Shown here: positions 27,270 through 39,258 of the stretch, piece by piece
Numbering within the stretch: position 1 is the first letter of the stretch
Layout: every line of letters starts with the position of its first letter
Assembly: GCF_041296385.1 (NCBI RefSeq)
Contig: NC_091017.1
Location: 49,660,214 to 49,724,213, forward strand
DNA length: 64,000 nucleotides
Source: Aphelocoma coerulescens
Taxonomy: Eukaryota; Chordata; Aves; Passeriformes; Corvidae
Direction: 5' to 3'
Program-made: the position numbers and the translations under genes
The notes under the pieces: model-generated
What the model was told of the DNA's origin: nothing
Databases searched by the model: none
Seen by the model: the letters and a program-made list of their open reading frames with translations, nothing else

Positions 27270-27544
27270 TATTCCACCAAATGATATAACTTTAATTACA
27301 AAGCAATAATCTCAGTGCTATCACAGAATTTGGGAAGCTTTTCCCAAGGCCTCAGGTCAAATGCAGTGTGCTTCTGAGGGTCATTGCCTGTCAGCACTGA
27401 AAAACTGAAATTCTCTGAACCCAGGGTTCCAACAGGGAAGTGCTTTAGAAAATGGCCAATGTTTCACAGAAGATATGTACCTTTATATAGGCAGAAAAGA
27501 AAGTATGAATTATTCAGAAACGCAGTACTGTATTATTGTAGTTC

Positions 27545-27750
27545 TCATAGAGTCATTGAAACTTTAAGGTTGGAAAAGACCTCCAAGACCATTGAGTCCA
27601 GCCTTTGACTGAACACTACCATGTCAACTAAACCAAAGCACTAAGTGCTTTGTCCAGTCATTTCTTGAACACATCCAGGGATAGTGATTCCATCACTTCC
27701 CTGGGCAGCCCATTCCAGTGCTTCACTACCCTTTCAGTGGGAAAATTCTG
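27545..27750 (-). mobile_element. CR1 LINE, 3'-end fragment
   Basis: A degenerate tail (TCATAGAGTCATTGAAAC) is followed by AAGGTTGGAAAAGACCTCCA, AGACCATTGAGTCCAGCC and CTGGGCAGCCCATTCCAGTG. These are hallmarks of the reverse complement of the CR1 3' UTR. The match is the cleanest of the CR1 pieces in this window, so it may be among the younger copies. Confidence 0.92.
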
Positions 27751-28744
27751 CATGTTCATAACTAGACAGACGAAATACATAAAAAGTGCCAGCATAATCA
27801 CTTCTACCAAGAAAAATGAAACATTTACAATGTTCAAATAGGTACCATGCTTAATTTTTTTCCTTTTACAAATTGCACAAATCAGTTGCCTGCAGAGAGG
27901 GATATTTAACCAATTTCAAGAAGGAGTTGACAGGGGAAAAAAAAGCTGTTTAGTTGTGAAATGAACACTCTGAGAATCAGATCAAGAAACATACCGCTCT
28001 TGTCCTGAGGTACAAAAGATTTTTGTCAGAATGGGGTATGCTAAAGGCATTGCTAAAACCAGAAGTATACACTATAAATCCTGTGTGAAAGAACTGACCT
28101 CAATTCTGTTTCTTTCAAAGTAGGAGCTATCATGGGAAATGTGGGAGAGGAATAAGCTCATCTACAAATGTGAAATGTGAAAGAATGAGCTGTGCAAGAG
28201 AGTAATAAGTTAGATGAAGTATTTCTGAGCTTTGAAATCTCAAAAGGATATGCTTATATGCTTAAAATAATTTTCTAAATAAATACAGAAATACCAATAT
28301 TTTCAGCTTCATTCTTCTAAAAAGATGCAATTTTATTGAAAAAACCCAATCCCCATAATATTTATTTGAGACTGTAACTTTTTGTGAAACTATGTGTGAG
28401 GTCAATAAAATGTTTAAATTCGAATATGCTAAACTCTAATTCAAGAAAAAAATTGAATTTCAAGTGATTTTGTGACACAGATTTTAAATATCTTACTGCA
28501 AGTCTTTGATATTCTCTATGGAAAAGGCATAGCATCATATAATTAGTATCTTTTACACTTTGAGAGACATTAACAAGTCATTGATATTCTTACTTAATGT
28601 CTTTGTGATGGATGAAACTTTTCTTTATGGGAAGCCATCATATTCCTTATGTAAATAGCAATGCTTTTTTCCTACTAATACCAGAAATCTACCTAATGGA
28701 ACTAGGTGGAATTTTGTGAGTTCTGCAAATGGGAACAACCTAGT
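27751..28744. other. Gene-free AT-rich spacer
   Basis: I see no gene, RNA or repeat here between two CR1 remnants. Confidence 0.65.
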
Positions 28745-29285
28745 TCTGTACCTTCAAGATGTCCTTCTTGAAGAATGGCCAGCATCCCTTGACATATGGC
28801 AGTCATGAAGGCATTTTGCCCTTCATGACTGCCCCCCAAGGGACTCTGTCAACAGGCTCCTGAGCAGGCCAAAGTTTGCCTTCTGGAAGTCCAAGGTTCT
28901 GCTGAGCACCTCCTTAGTTCCATGACTGCCAAGAGGTCTCCAACCACCACATCCTTCACCAGTCCTTCTCTATACACGAATACCAAGTCCAGTGGGTACC
29001 TCCCCTAGCTGGCTCCTTCACACCTTGTCTGGCAGTTGTCTGCCACACACTCCAGGAACCTCCTAGGCTGTGTCCTCTGCTGTATTTCCAGCAGACATTG
29101 GGTAAGCTGAAGTCCCCCCAGCAAGGGCCAGAGACTGTGAGACTTCTCCCAACTGCTTATAAAGTATTTCATCTGCCTCTTTGTCCTGCTTGGTTGGTCA
29201 GTAACAGAATTCCACCAGTATACCTGCCGTGTTGGCCTTTTGTAAGACCTGTCACAAGTGATGATCCTTTTCTTGTCCAGGGAAA
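28745..29285 (-). pseudogene. CR1 LINE ORF2 endonuclease-region remnant
   Basis: On the minus strand this block matches the endonuclease (EN) part of CR1 ORF2 as I know it. EN is the apurinic-type nuclease that nicks target DNA for retrotransposition. The frame 29289-29005 carries RRFLECVADN, a sequence block typical of avian CR1 EN. About 25 residues before it, where the catalytic GDFN motif is expected, this copy reads GGLQ. The reading frame breaks after about 94 codons and continues only in pieces towards 28745. There is no ORF1, reverse transcriptase or 3' tail nearby. It is an isolated, non-functional internal fragment, unlike the usual 3'-anchored CR1 remnants. A perfect 14-bp hairpin lies inside it (28798-28833). 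Confidence 0.85.
28798..28833. repeat. Perfect 14-bp inverted repeat inside CR1 remnant
   Basis: GGCAGTCATGAAGG (28798-28811) is exactly complementary to CCTTCATGACTGCC (28820-28833), with an 8-base loop, CATTTTGC. One arm fits the CR1 sequence I know at this place and the other departs from it. This suggests that one arm was rewritten from the other, for example by template switching at a quasi-palindrome. That mechanism is inference. Confidence 0.85.
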
Positions 29286-30685
29286 GCAACTCTAAAAATC
29301 AAGATTTAAAGTGGATTATGAAATTCAAGGGAAGTTTGAGCTGATACAGAGGCTTTCATATGTTCTCTGACAAAAAATCCCAACTGAGCAAGCATATGCA
29401 CTTTTCAGTGACTCTAAAGGAGAAAAAAGGCTTTTTTTCAGCTCTGCTTGAGCCACTGCTTACAAAGCTGTCCTGAATCTTGTTTTGTTTTGTTTTGTGG
29501 CACATCACCTAGAGTATATTAACTTTTTTCTCACTTTCTCACTTCTTCTCACATAATGTGTGCATGTTACTATTTTTAAACCACAATTATAGCACAAGCA
29601 AAGACAGCTGTGACAAATTAACCATAGCCTGGTATCTAGAGTTTGTTTATTAATTAAGACATTCCTTTGATTTGTGTACTTTTAGTGAAGTGGAGAGCTA
29701 GTATAACATCATTTCACAAGAGACCTCTGAACCCCTTTGCAGAAATTTCAATACAGACACCTCCATAATGCCAAAAGGGTTTTAAAACATCACAATACAA
29801 AGGATAATGTGGAATACACAGCTTCCAGACCCAAGGAAATTACACTGCTTCTCTGTCCTCCATGGTAACATGTTAATTTGCAAAATTTTCTATGCTTTCT
29901 CCACAAACATAACTATAGTGATTAGTAATAACAGCAATTAAGATTTTTAATAGAAATAAGGAAGCATAGTTCATAAAAACAGAAGATTTTATTCTGCACA
30001 CAGCAATTACTCCTGTTGTCAGCAAGACGAAAATTTACTACCCCAGGAAGTCATAAAGTGTCTGATGCATTCTTACACAACACAGTGTGAGCTGCATCTG
30101 AATGAGATTGTCCTTTCCAATAGCTTCATCCTTACCCTGCACTACACTGTACAAGCTTACATCTGTGCCATACTACCTGAGGCTTTTGTACCATGCACAG
30201 ACAAGCTAAGTAGCACACCAGCACTTATTTATGATTAACTTCAAGGTTGGAAGAGTTTCTACCTATTTTAATCAAGGGGGTCGTTCATTGTTTCAGACAA
30301 TACATTAAGAAGTGTGTTTGGCATGACTGGTTTTTCTCTCATGCCCAAATAGCCAATGGCGCAGTTAAATGTTTTGTTATGTCTCTTAGGAAGAGTCTAG
30401 CAAAGCTATGAAAAGGATGCTTACTTGTCTCCCAGGCCCATGAATACACTATTTGTGAAGGTGAAGAATAGGTGCAATACACCATCAGTTAGAAGAAAAA
30501 GGACAGCCTTATCCAATACTAAGTTCAGGAACAATACAAATGATTGAAATTTCTGCAAAACCTTAATGCAATGGCTGAAATGCTTGGCAACAAGGTAAAA
30601 GAAGAAAAATTTGCATTTGAAGCCACATTCTGATAAGGGCGTGCAATTTTGCCGTAGAATTCAATCCCCTCATGGTGGCGAGTCC
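29286..30685. other. Gene-free spacer
   Basis: No gene is supported. A short TTTTG repeat (29483-29497) is the only simple repeat. The rest is unique AT-rich sequence. Confidence 0.6.
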
Positions 30686-31243
30686 TGGTTTTGACTAGGA
30701 TAATTTTCTTCACAATAGGTGCAAAGCTTTGGACTTGTGCAGAAAACAGGGTCAATAACACAGGGATGTTTCCATCACTGTTGAATAGCTCTTTCATAAG
30801 TACTCGCCTGACCTTGCCAGAGAGGAGGCTGGGGGTGCACAAAGAGCTGTGAGGTGACAGAGCCAGGACAGCCAATCCTCACTGACCAAAAGGATACTCC
30901 TCACTACATGGTATCACCCTCAGCATATAGAGCTGGGGTAAAAAGGAGGAAGAGGGGACATTTAGAGTGATGGTGCTTGTCTTCCCAAGTCACCATTAAA
31001 GGTGATGGAAGCCTGCTCTGCTGAAGATGACTGAACACCTGCCTGCCCATGGGAAGAGGTGAATGAATTCCTTGCTTTGTTTTGCTTGTGTGTGCAGCTT
31101 TTACTTTACCTATTAAACTGCCTTTATCTCAACCCACAAGATTTCTCACTTTTATCCTTCCAATTCTCTCCCCTATCCCACTTGAGGTTATTGAGTGAGG
31201 AGCTGTGTGGGGCTAAGTTGCTGGCTGGAGTCAAACCATGACA
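30686..31243 (+). mobile_element. Solo LTR of an avian endogenous retrovirus
   Basis: About 558 bp from TGGTTTTGAC to ACCATGACA resemble a widespread avian LTR that I recognise by its order of blocks. GGATAATTTTCTTCACAATA is near the start. GAACACCTGCCTGCCCATGG follows, then a poly(A) signal ATTAAA at 31112-31117 and CTTTATCTCAACCCACAAGA. The 3' end is GGCTGGAGTCAAACCATGACA-like. The terminal bases are partly inverted (TGGTTTTGAC versus GTCAAACCA). No target-site duplication is visible, which fits an old or rearranged copy. The 116-codon minus-strand open frame (30525-30875) overlaps its left part and is not a gene. Confidence 0.75.
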
Positions 31244-31603
31244 TGGGGTGAGAATAAAAAGTATCTAACACCCTGATATAACATCTGCATGATGTTAACA
31301 TAACATCCTAATATTGAAGATTTGTTGCAATTTATGACTGCAACTCTTCAACGACACTAGTTGCCGAGCTACTAGTAGCCGATTTGAACCAGATTTCAGA
31401 AGTATCTTTATTAGCTATGGATATCATGTCAGCCAATATGGGTATTTACTGTCAGAGATTCTAGGTTTTAGTACTTCTGTCTCTGTCTGAAAAGCCTGTA
31501 CACACCAGCACTTGAAGGGAAAAAAGAATTCGTTCCCATTCTTAGCCCAGTATCCATTCTGTATCACCTTTCTGAAAGTTAATACATATGGGAAAGTTCA
31601 ATT
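31244..31603. other. Gene-free spacer
   Basis: Nothing is recognised between the LTR on the left and the CR1 fragment on the right. Confidence 0.6.
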
Positions 31604-31790
31604 GACAGAATCATACAATATCCAGAGTTGGAAGGGACCCACAAGGATCATCCAAGTCTGAGTTCTGGCCCTGCACAGGACAACTTCAAGAATCACACTA
31701 TGTGCCTGAGAGTGTTCTACAAATGTTTCTTGAACTTCACTGGTGCTGTGACTACTTCCCTGGGGAGCCTGTTCCAGTGTCCAAATAAAA
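31604..31790 (-). mobile_element. CR1 LINE, 3'-end fragment
   Basis: CAGAATCATACAATATCCAG followed by AGTTGGAAGGGACCCACAAG and GGGGAGCCTGTTCCAGTG matches the reverse complement of the CR1 3' end. The tail is degenerate and the element 5'-truncated. It is of the same subfamily type as the short pieces at 24277 and 40588, which share the GAGTTGGAAGGGACCC core. Confidence 0.88.
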
Positions 31791-32664
31791 AATTACATTT
31801 AGAAGTATCCGCACAGATATACAGAAAGTGATTCTTTGAACTTGAAATACAAATACCTATATCCTTTATTTTGGTGTCAGATGGATACTACATATTGAAC
31901 ATTCTTAGAATTCCTCTCTGTTCTGACAGACTGAACAATAGACATTAATGATTGATCTCTTTAAATCACTTAGATAGAGAAATTTCCTTACAGGATCCAA
32001 GAGATCCAGTCAGAGTATTCTGGTACAGTGTTTCATCAATGTGAATTATAGATTAAACAAATAGAACCTCAGGGTTTTTTTCTGGCCTTTTACTAAGGAA
32101 ATGTATGTTCATTCAGTGGAAGCTTGTCTTTTACCCATTGATTGCTCACCATTTCTTGTAAACTTTGTTTATTTTGTTGGGTTTTTTGATCAATACAGCA
32201 CAAGGCAACCATAAATTCACTAAAATTAGCAAGAAAAAAAAAAGAAACTTCTTTTACAGATAAAGCTTTCTAAATCAGTAGTGGCATACAAAATGGTGAT
32301 AATAGAGTAGTATTTGGAATTGAGTTCTTGTTTAGTCAGGTTCCATGAATATATCCAAAGGCGGATCCTGAGGATACCCTACATTCCACCAATCACAGAG
32401 CTTCCTAAAGCTCTCAGGCTGCCTGCCTTGAATTAATTTCAGGACATGTGCCTTCTACCAGAACATGAATGATCAGATTGGCCAAGTTGTACAAAGATAT
32501 GTGGGAGTTTGAGGTGCAAATTCTGCCTCGTTAGAGATATTTCTACTTGATGCGCAGGAAATAAAAACAAAAAAACCCGATTTCCTAGAGGCACAAGGAC
32601 TTTTCCACTTTTACACAAATAGTCCTCATTCACACAGGAATACCCTAGCTGTCTTTCTCTGTTC
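31791..32664. other. Gene-free spacer
   Basis: No gene or repeat is recognised. An open frame of 64 codons on the minus strand (32439-32633) has no recognisable feature. Confidence 0.6.
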
Positions 32665-32670
32665 TCTAGG

Positions 32671-33207
32671 TGTGGGGAAACACAAAAGGTGGAAAGGATT
32701 TTAGGTGTGAGAAATAAAAGCAGGCTTCAGAAAATAAAGCAAAAGGATTTAGGATACAGCTTTGCCTGTGAAAACTAGAAGAAGATACAGTTATGCAGCA
32801 CCAAGGACATTTAAACAATGATTAGGGTTTCTAGGTTTGGCCTAGATAGATTTTGGAGTTGCAAAAAAATATGCTTAGCAAAATAGATAAGTTTAAGCCT
32901 TATAATGGGATATTGTGTATTGTTATGTCAAGGCATAACAAGCCAGTATTGTATTCAACAGTTGTTCATGCGCTATCATGAATTGGTTAAGACAGCTGTC
33001 TGTAACTTTTAGAAGCATGCTGATTGGCTAAGAAGCTTTTAAAAATGCTTTGCAATCAGGAAGTTGTTGGATGTTTTTGGCAGCGTGAGCTTTGTACCAA
33101 CTTTGTCTCAATTCAGTATGTGAGACTGATAATGGAATAATATAATAAAAGGCTCCTGGAGCGGCTGACCAGGCTCCCCGTCCCGTTTGTCAACAAAGAT
33201 GCCGACA
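32671..33207 (+). mobile_element. Solo LTR with 6-bp target-site duplication
   Basis: A 537-bp element runs from TGTGGGG (32671) to GCCGACA (33207), so it has TG...CA termini. It is flanked on both sides by the same hexamer TCTAGG (32665-32670 and 33208-33213). Inside are an inverted CCAAT box (ATTGG, 33023-33027), a TATA-like TTTTAAAAA (33037-33045) and a poly(A) signal AATAAA (33144-33149). Their order sets the plus orientation. A 6-bp duplication is typical of ERVK-class (betaretrovirus-like) integration. No internal genes remain, so a full provirus probably collapsed by recombination between its two LTRs. Confidence 0.88.
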
Positions 33208-33213
33208 TCTAGG

Positions 33214-36200
33214 CACCAGTTTCTGGAATATTTTGAATGTTTTCCTGATTATACCTTCAATCATTAGAGGTTTGGTTTTCTTTAATTGATGGTGTGGTAT
33301 ATTCACAGTTTATCATACAAGGAACATCCTTTTTCTGAGTGCATATTATTTTTAGCTTATTCACCCTAATTGTTTTTAATAGCGACCTCTATGAAGTTTC
33401 TTATGTTATCAGATTGATTCTGAAGTGTCTTTAATTTACTGCTCTAAGATAATATAATGTCTGTCACTTATCACCTTATATTCAGGTTTTATCTCAGCTT
33501 CCCAATATTAAATCCAGGTTTTGAAATTTAGTACCCACTGAGGGCAGTACCACCTGAATCATGTATGCTTTAAAAACAGCTGATGAGTTCTTAGTTAAAA
33601 ATTATTACAGATGAGGCATTAAACTTGTAGTCTCTAAAAAATAGCACTCAATTTCTTTGCTGAACAAAGAAATTTATAAAATAGTGAGAAAAACTTTTTA
33701 AAAAAGTTAAATCTCCTATTTGAGCAGTAGACTAACTCAGTTTTTCTCAGGGTTGCATATCCAAAAATTGTAGTAAAAACCAGTAGCACTGCCGGGGGTA
33801 CACAAACTGTGTGTTATCATTGTATACAACTTAAACAAAGAGGCCTCATTAGCTACAGCAACTTACATACACTACATCTAGCCTATTCTGACCATTTACC
33901 AAATATTTAATGTAGTAAAAGGTATGTTAATTTTTTATCATTTCATTGTATTTGTTCTCATTTTCATAAAGGTACAAGGAATGTCCATTGCATAAATTCT
34001 TTTGCAAAGTCTAACAAATTATTTTCACCACAGGATGTCATATTTTTTTCCTATATTTTTTATCTTAAACAATCAAGTTTACTAAACATCTAGTTGCACA
34101 CAATTATTAAAATAGTACAAAAATTGCCATATTGTCAAAAAATTCCTCACTAGCTCCAGGAAATATCTCATCTGTAAAAGCCGGTATTCTAAACAAACAC
34201 ATAGACAGCAAACCTGCAAACCTACAGAAAATTATATTAACATATTATTCTACTTGCACAGCTTTACAGCTCTACAAATCATATCACTATGGAGTACTGA
34301 ATAATTTTGCAACAGTACTGAATTCCATTACAAAGCCTTCATTACTGGATTATTGGCCCATTAAAGCTACCAACACATTATTCTTGAATAATCACCATAA
34401 TGATGAGCCTCTACCCTAAAACATAATGACGTGTGTATGCCCTGCAGAAATAATAAAATAACAAATTAATGTCTACTAATATAACAAAGTACTAAGTGGA
34501 GTTGCCAACAATCAGTACAAAGACTGGCATGCCTGTATAGTGTTCCCTAAAGCAATGAGAACAGTAGGTGAAAAATTTGTTTTAAATAGACTGTATCTTA
34601 GGGAAGATAGGAAGAAGCAAAAAACCCACCATCTGTAACTTCCAGCCATGGAGGTACAACTGCGTAGTGCCTGTATGTTTGTATAACAAATCGGTTTATT
34701 CCATACTTTCTGGATTTTTTGCATTTATTACTAGAAATAACTGGGACACTCACAGAATTGTTTCAACAGGCATTCTGAAAACAGAAGTTCTGTATTTTCC
34801 AAGAGAACAGATATTAAAGAGCCACTAGTTCTACACATTTTTACATGTATCTTCCAAAACACCTTCAATTTTAAACTGAAAAGGCTCCCTTGTGGGAAGG
34901 AGAGAGTGGCTCATTTTCAGAGCTCAATCAGTTCTTGCAATTTCTTCCAAAAGTGCCAACAGGGATGCCAATTAATTGGAGCTAAGAGAGATTTTGTGAT
35001 GTGCCTTGAGATCATTATTGTATTTCATACAGGTCACTGACCCACTGTTGGCTAGTAATACATTACTGATCAAGAAACTTCAAACTGTTATGATTCATCT
35101 ACCAAGGTCTCTTTTTTTTTTTTTTAAGGGAATTAATAATTTTTACTTCTTTTCAGATAAAAATTGAATTCTACTCTTGAAAGATACACTGTAGCTGAAA
35201 TGCAAGTTACTGAATTTAGTTCAGAGGCAATTGGGTGAAATATAATGACCTGTGGAAGTGATCCAACTTTATAATCAGATAGACCCTTGAGGCCCTCAGG
35301 TCTGTCAGTCTATGAAATTTAGCTGAAGCATTCAAGCTTTTTGAACCTACACCGCTCTACACTGTGATAACCTTAAAGAAGAGCTCTTCTCTCAGTTCTG
35401 GAACAGAGAAGATATCCCAAAACAACTATTTATTACTCCAGCTGTATTGATAGAAGTGTAATCACCCATTATTCTTGAATATATCACATTTTCACTGTAA
35501 TTTTATTTTCCTTTTAGTCCCTTTAAAATGAAGGAGAATGGGCAGATGAGGAGGGGTATTACTTCTAGATGTTTTTTCTCAAAGAAATAGCTTGAACCTG
35601 GCAGGCCTGGTAAGTTCATCTGATGATATTTCAGACTTTTGCTCATGTTTATGCTTTCCACTTTCCTGGTTGTAATATATTTTAGGACACAGTAGAAGGA
35701 GAATTATTTTTCAGTTTGATGGGCACTGCTACACTATGTGGAGGCTGAAGTGTCTTCAGAACTTCAAAATCCATAGACTTGGCTCCCTGACTAATCCTCT
35801 CCAGTTAGTGAAGAGTTTCTGACTTCTTCTTAATAAAAAGAATGAAAGCACTTAATAATTCATTTTTTCTTTGTGATAAATTTGCACCTGGCTACAGTCT
35901 ACTTGTTCTCTACTGTTTTTGAGGAAGAGAGGTATTAAAAAAAAAGGGTTTGCACAAAGCAGATTAAGGGTAAGATGCTATACCTGAGCCCACACACAAA
36001 CTATCTGTGAGTAGAGTGAGTACAATGAATAAAACTCCAAAACTCTTAAATAAAGACATGGTTGGAGATGGAAACTTGTAGTCAAGAAAATCTAGTTTCT
36101 TCTTGCTGTAAAATGTTTGCCAATGAACTTTCTGACAGTATATTTTATTTCATCTGGTCAGATGATGTGGCTGCTGACTACAGCATATGAGTTAAAGATG

Positions 36201-38790
36201 TAACAGATGGAGAGGATACACTAAAACTTCAAATTTTTGCATATATAAGGCAGTAATACTCCATCTGGGACTTGCGCTGCCTTTGTGCTTCATCGAACAC
36301 CTCATCAGACTACAGCAGGCATCCCAGCTTTTCTGCTTCACAGAGAGACTCTCCGAAACTTCTAAATACCAGGACAAAACTTTTCCTTGAATGTGTTTAA
36401 TCACCATGGGAATAGTTTAATATTCTTACCTTCACATTTTCAAGCCATACTGAAGAAAATGTTGATGTGCCAACTCAAGCAGATTATAGGTGTGTGTATA
36501 ATAAGGAACATAAATGTTTAATGAAAAAAACCACAACTTAATGATGAGAAAAATTGATTTTTTTAGCTTATAGACATAGAATTCTGGGAAACTTAGTTAT
36601 TAAAAGGGCTAATCCCTACAAGAATAACTGTCTGTAACTCCCTTTCACTGAAAATTATAAGTGGTAGGTAATGAAAAATACAACTATTCCTCAAATGTTT
36701 TTAAACTTTGTTGTTTCTTCTGTTGATAGTTTGGTATTATTTATATTATTTCTTTATTTTTTTTTTTTTGAATTAGTGTGAATAATTTGTCAGTTGCAAT
36801 ACTCAGGCCACTTAAGAGGCAAAATTGATAAATTTTTTGCAAATTAAACTCCTTACAGTTACCACTTCAGTGTGTATGTCCAGTGGCAGTAGATGGCTGT
36901 TATCCAGTGAAAAATACTGCATTTATTAAATCAGCTCTTAAATACGACAACCTTGTGGAACAAAAATACTACAGGAAGGATATGGAACAGTAAGTATTTT
37001 CCCTCCATTATTTTTGTTCATTGCACTTTTTATTTGTTACCAAAATGTACTATAAAACATAAATGAAAACTAGCACTTGTCCGTGTGCAGTAGCTAAAAC
37101 ACAAGATATGCTGGACATATTTGTGCAAAGGGCATGAAACTAAATCCAAGATATATTTAATTAAAAAGAGATTATTCAGACTCACTCACATAGAAAATCA
37201 AATTATATCTGGTTGAATTCTGGGACAACATTAGGTAACTTAAATCCTAAACTGAATTCCAAATACAAAGTATTCTGCCTCCTCAATCACAGTGAGGGAG
37301 GAGGGTTGCAGACCAGGCAGCAGCACTTGCTAATCTCAGCATACAACTGACTCTAACAAAGGCTATTGCTTTCAGCATGTGCAGTTGTAGGGGTGGGATG
37401 GGAAAGCAACAAATGCTGATACCCTCTTTATCAAAGGTATATGTGGAAGACCACTGTCCCAAATTCTCTCAAGCAAGCTTTGGTTGAAGCTGTTTCATTG
37501 CACATAATCTGACTTCCATCCTGTGGAGTCTGCAATACCTAAGGCAAAAAAGAGGGAAACCTGCACTCACTGACAGCACTGCAACTCATCCAGAAAGAAT
37601 TTTAGCTTTGTATGTGTTAGATCTTGGCTGGCCTACAACTAACTTTCTCCCTTTGCACAAATGGAGGCATCCAATGGAATAATTGCATCTAAGGGATATG
37701 TCAGGGAAAATGGAGCGAGAGAGCTCTCTTGCATTATATGGGTATGGTGCTTCCAGCTATTCACATTTTGGAAACTTTTTCTGGTGTCTTCCCAGGATGA
37801 TTCTGCTCCAAGTGAGTAATACACTTCAAAGTCAGGTACAGAAATTTGGAATCGAATGCATGAACGTACTTAGTGAAGAATGATACCTTCTCTTTTTAAT
37901 GTTAATTAGCAAGTGAATAACCACTGAGGTTCTTGCACAACATCCCAAACCAGCTAGAGCTTTTAAGCCAACTCTGCCTAAGTCTTTTCTTTTATACAAA
38001 CTTTCCAACAAGACCAAAAAGCTTTTATAGACCTATTTTTATTAGAACTTTAACTGTAAAGAGAAACTCTTTTTAAAAAATGAGTAAAAATTAGAATGTG
38101 AAGAATGAAAGGAGGAGACTTGGAAACAGGTCTTACTCCCTTTGCCAGCCATGTCCTTAAGTAGCAAGCTACTTCAAGTAACCCTTTCATTTAGGTTGTT
38201 TTCGTCCAGCAACCTTTACTTGGGCTGTAATAAACCCTGCAGGGATAACTTTGGATTTACTGTCAATCTATGATGGTCTGCATAGGTAGCTCTGCCTACT
38301 TCAATCTGCACTCTGAAATATTATCCTCTGAATATTTCCAACTCTTCCCACAAAGGAGTCAATTCCTTCCACCTTCTTTTAGAGAATTATGTTTGACAAA
38401 GTGTGCAGCAATCAGGACATGACAAATGGAAGCCTCCTTGCTCTTCAGATTCATCCTGAAGAAGAATCACAATGTGTAAAATGAGAACAAACACATAAAA
38501 GAGCTGCTGCAGAATGAAAGATCATCACTTTTAAAGGAAAATTTGCAATTTTGCTGTTGAGTACTGTAATTAATTGCTACAGTAATAGATAAAAGACTTC
38601 TGCACTTGCAAAGAAATTTTATTCAGTATTTCCCAAAGCAGAAAGAAGGAGCTCCTTTGCAATCTGATCCTCAGGCTCTATTCAGCCCTTGAAGTAAGGG
38701 ACTGTCATGTGCTTTGGCAGGAGCTGATATATTCACTGTTTTCTTGATCTTCACTATCAGTGCATAGAGACATATTTGAGGGGACACCCC
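33214..38790. other. Gene-free region with one exon-like segment
   Basis: No gene is supported. The segment 36859-36989 has an open frame between splice-like sites and is discussed in the findings. Homopolymers include T14 at 35112-35125. Otherwise this is unique AT-rich DNA. Confidence 0.6.
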
Positions 38791-38930
38791 TGGTGGTTTG
38801 ACCCTGTCTGAATGCCAGGTGCCCACCAAAGGCACTATATCACTCCCCTTCTCAAACTGGATAAGGGAGAGAAAATAAAATGGAAGGCTCATGAGTTGAG
38901 GTAAGGACAGGAATCCCTCACTGTCACAAA
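38791..38930 (-). mobile_element. LTR 3'-end fragment, minus orientation
   Basis: TGGTGGTTTGACCCTG at the left edge, then TGCCAGGTGCCCACCAAAGG, CACTCCCCTTCTCAAACTGG and GAGTTGAGGTAAGGACAGG, match the reverse complement of a common avian LTR 3' end. A second, diverged copy of the same LTR end lies about 100-300 bp to the right in the opposite orientation. Only the terminal 130-150 bp are recognisable. Confidence 0.65.
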
Positions 38931-38959
38931 GCAGGCTGTCCCTGAAGAACTGTGCCCTG

Positions 38960-39258
38960 TAGAAAAGGGGACCATGCTGGTGGTAGAGAATAAAGTTAAG
39001 CCCAGGAAGAAGGTAGGGGTTAAGGGAAAGTACTTTTAAGGTTTGTTTTACTAATTTTGACTGATAAAAAATTCAGCTAATTTCCCCAAGTCAAGACTGT
39101 GGTGCCCGTGATGGTAATTGGTGAATAATCTCTCCCCATCCTTACCTCAACTCACAAGCTCTTTGTTATGTTTTCTCTACCTCTGTCCAGTTTGAGGAGG
39201 AGAGTGACAGAGTGGCCTTGATAGGCAGCTGCTCTACAGCCAGGGTCAAACCACCACA
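38960..39258 (+). mobile_element. LTR fragment, plus orientation, 3' end at right
   Basis: Read left to right this carries CTTACCTCAACTCACAAGC, TTTTCTCTACCTCTGTCCAG and a CAGGGTCAAACCACCACA end, the same LTR terminus as the 38791-38930 piece but inverted and extending further inside the LTR. The left limit is uncertain. With its partner it makes a foldback with 16-bp perfect ends. Confidence 0.65.

Noticed and set aside
30525..30875. 116-codon minus-strand open frame
   Set aside because: It overlaps the left part of the 30686-31243 LTR on the opposite strand and has no recognisable protein features.
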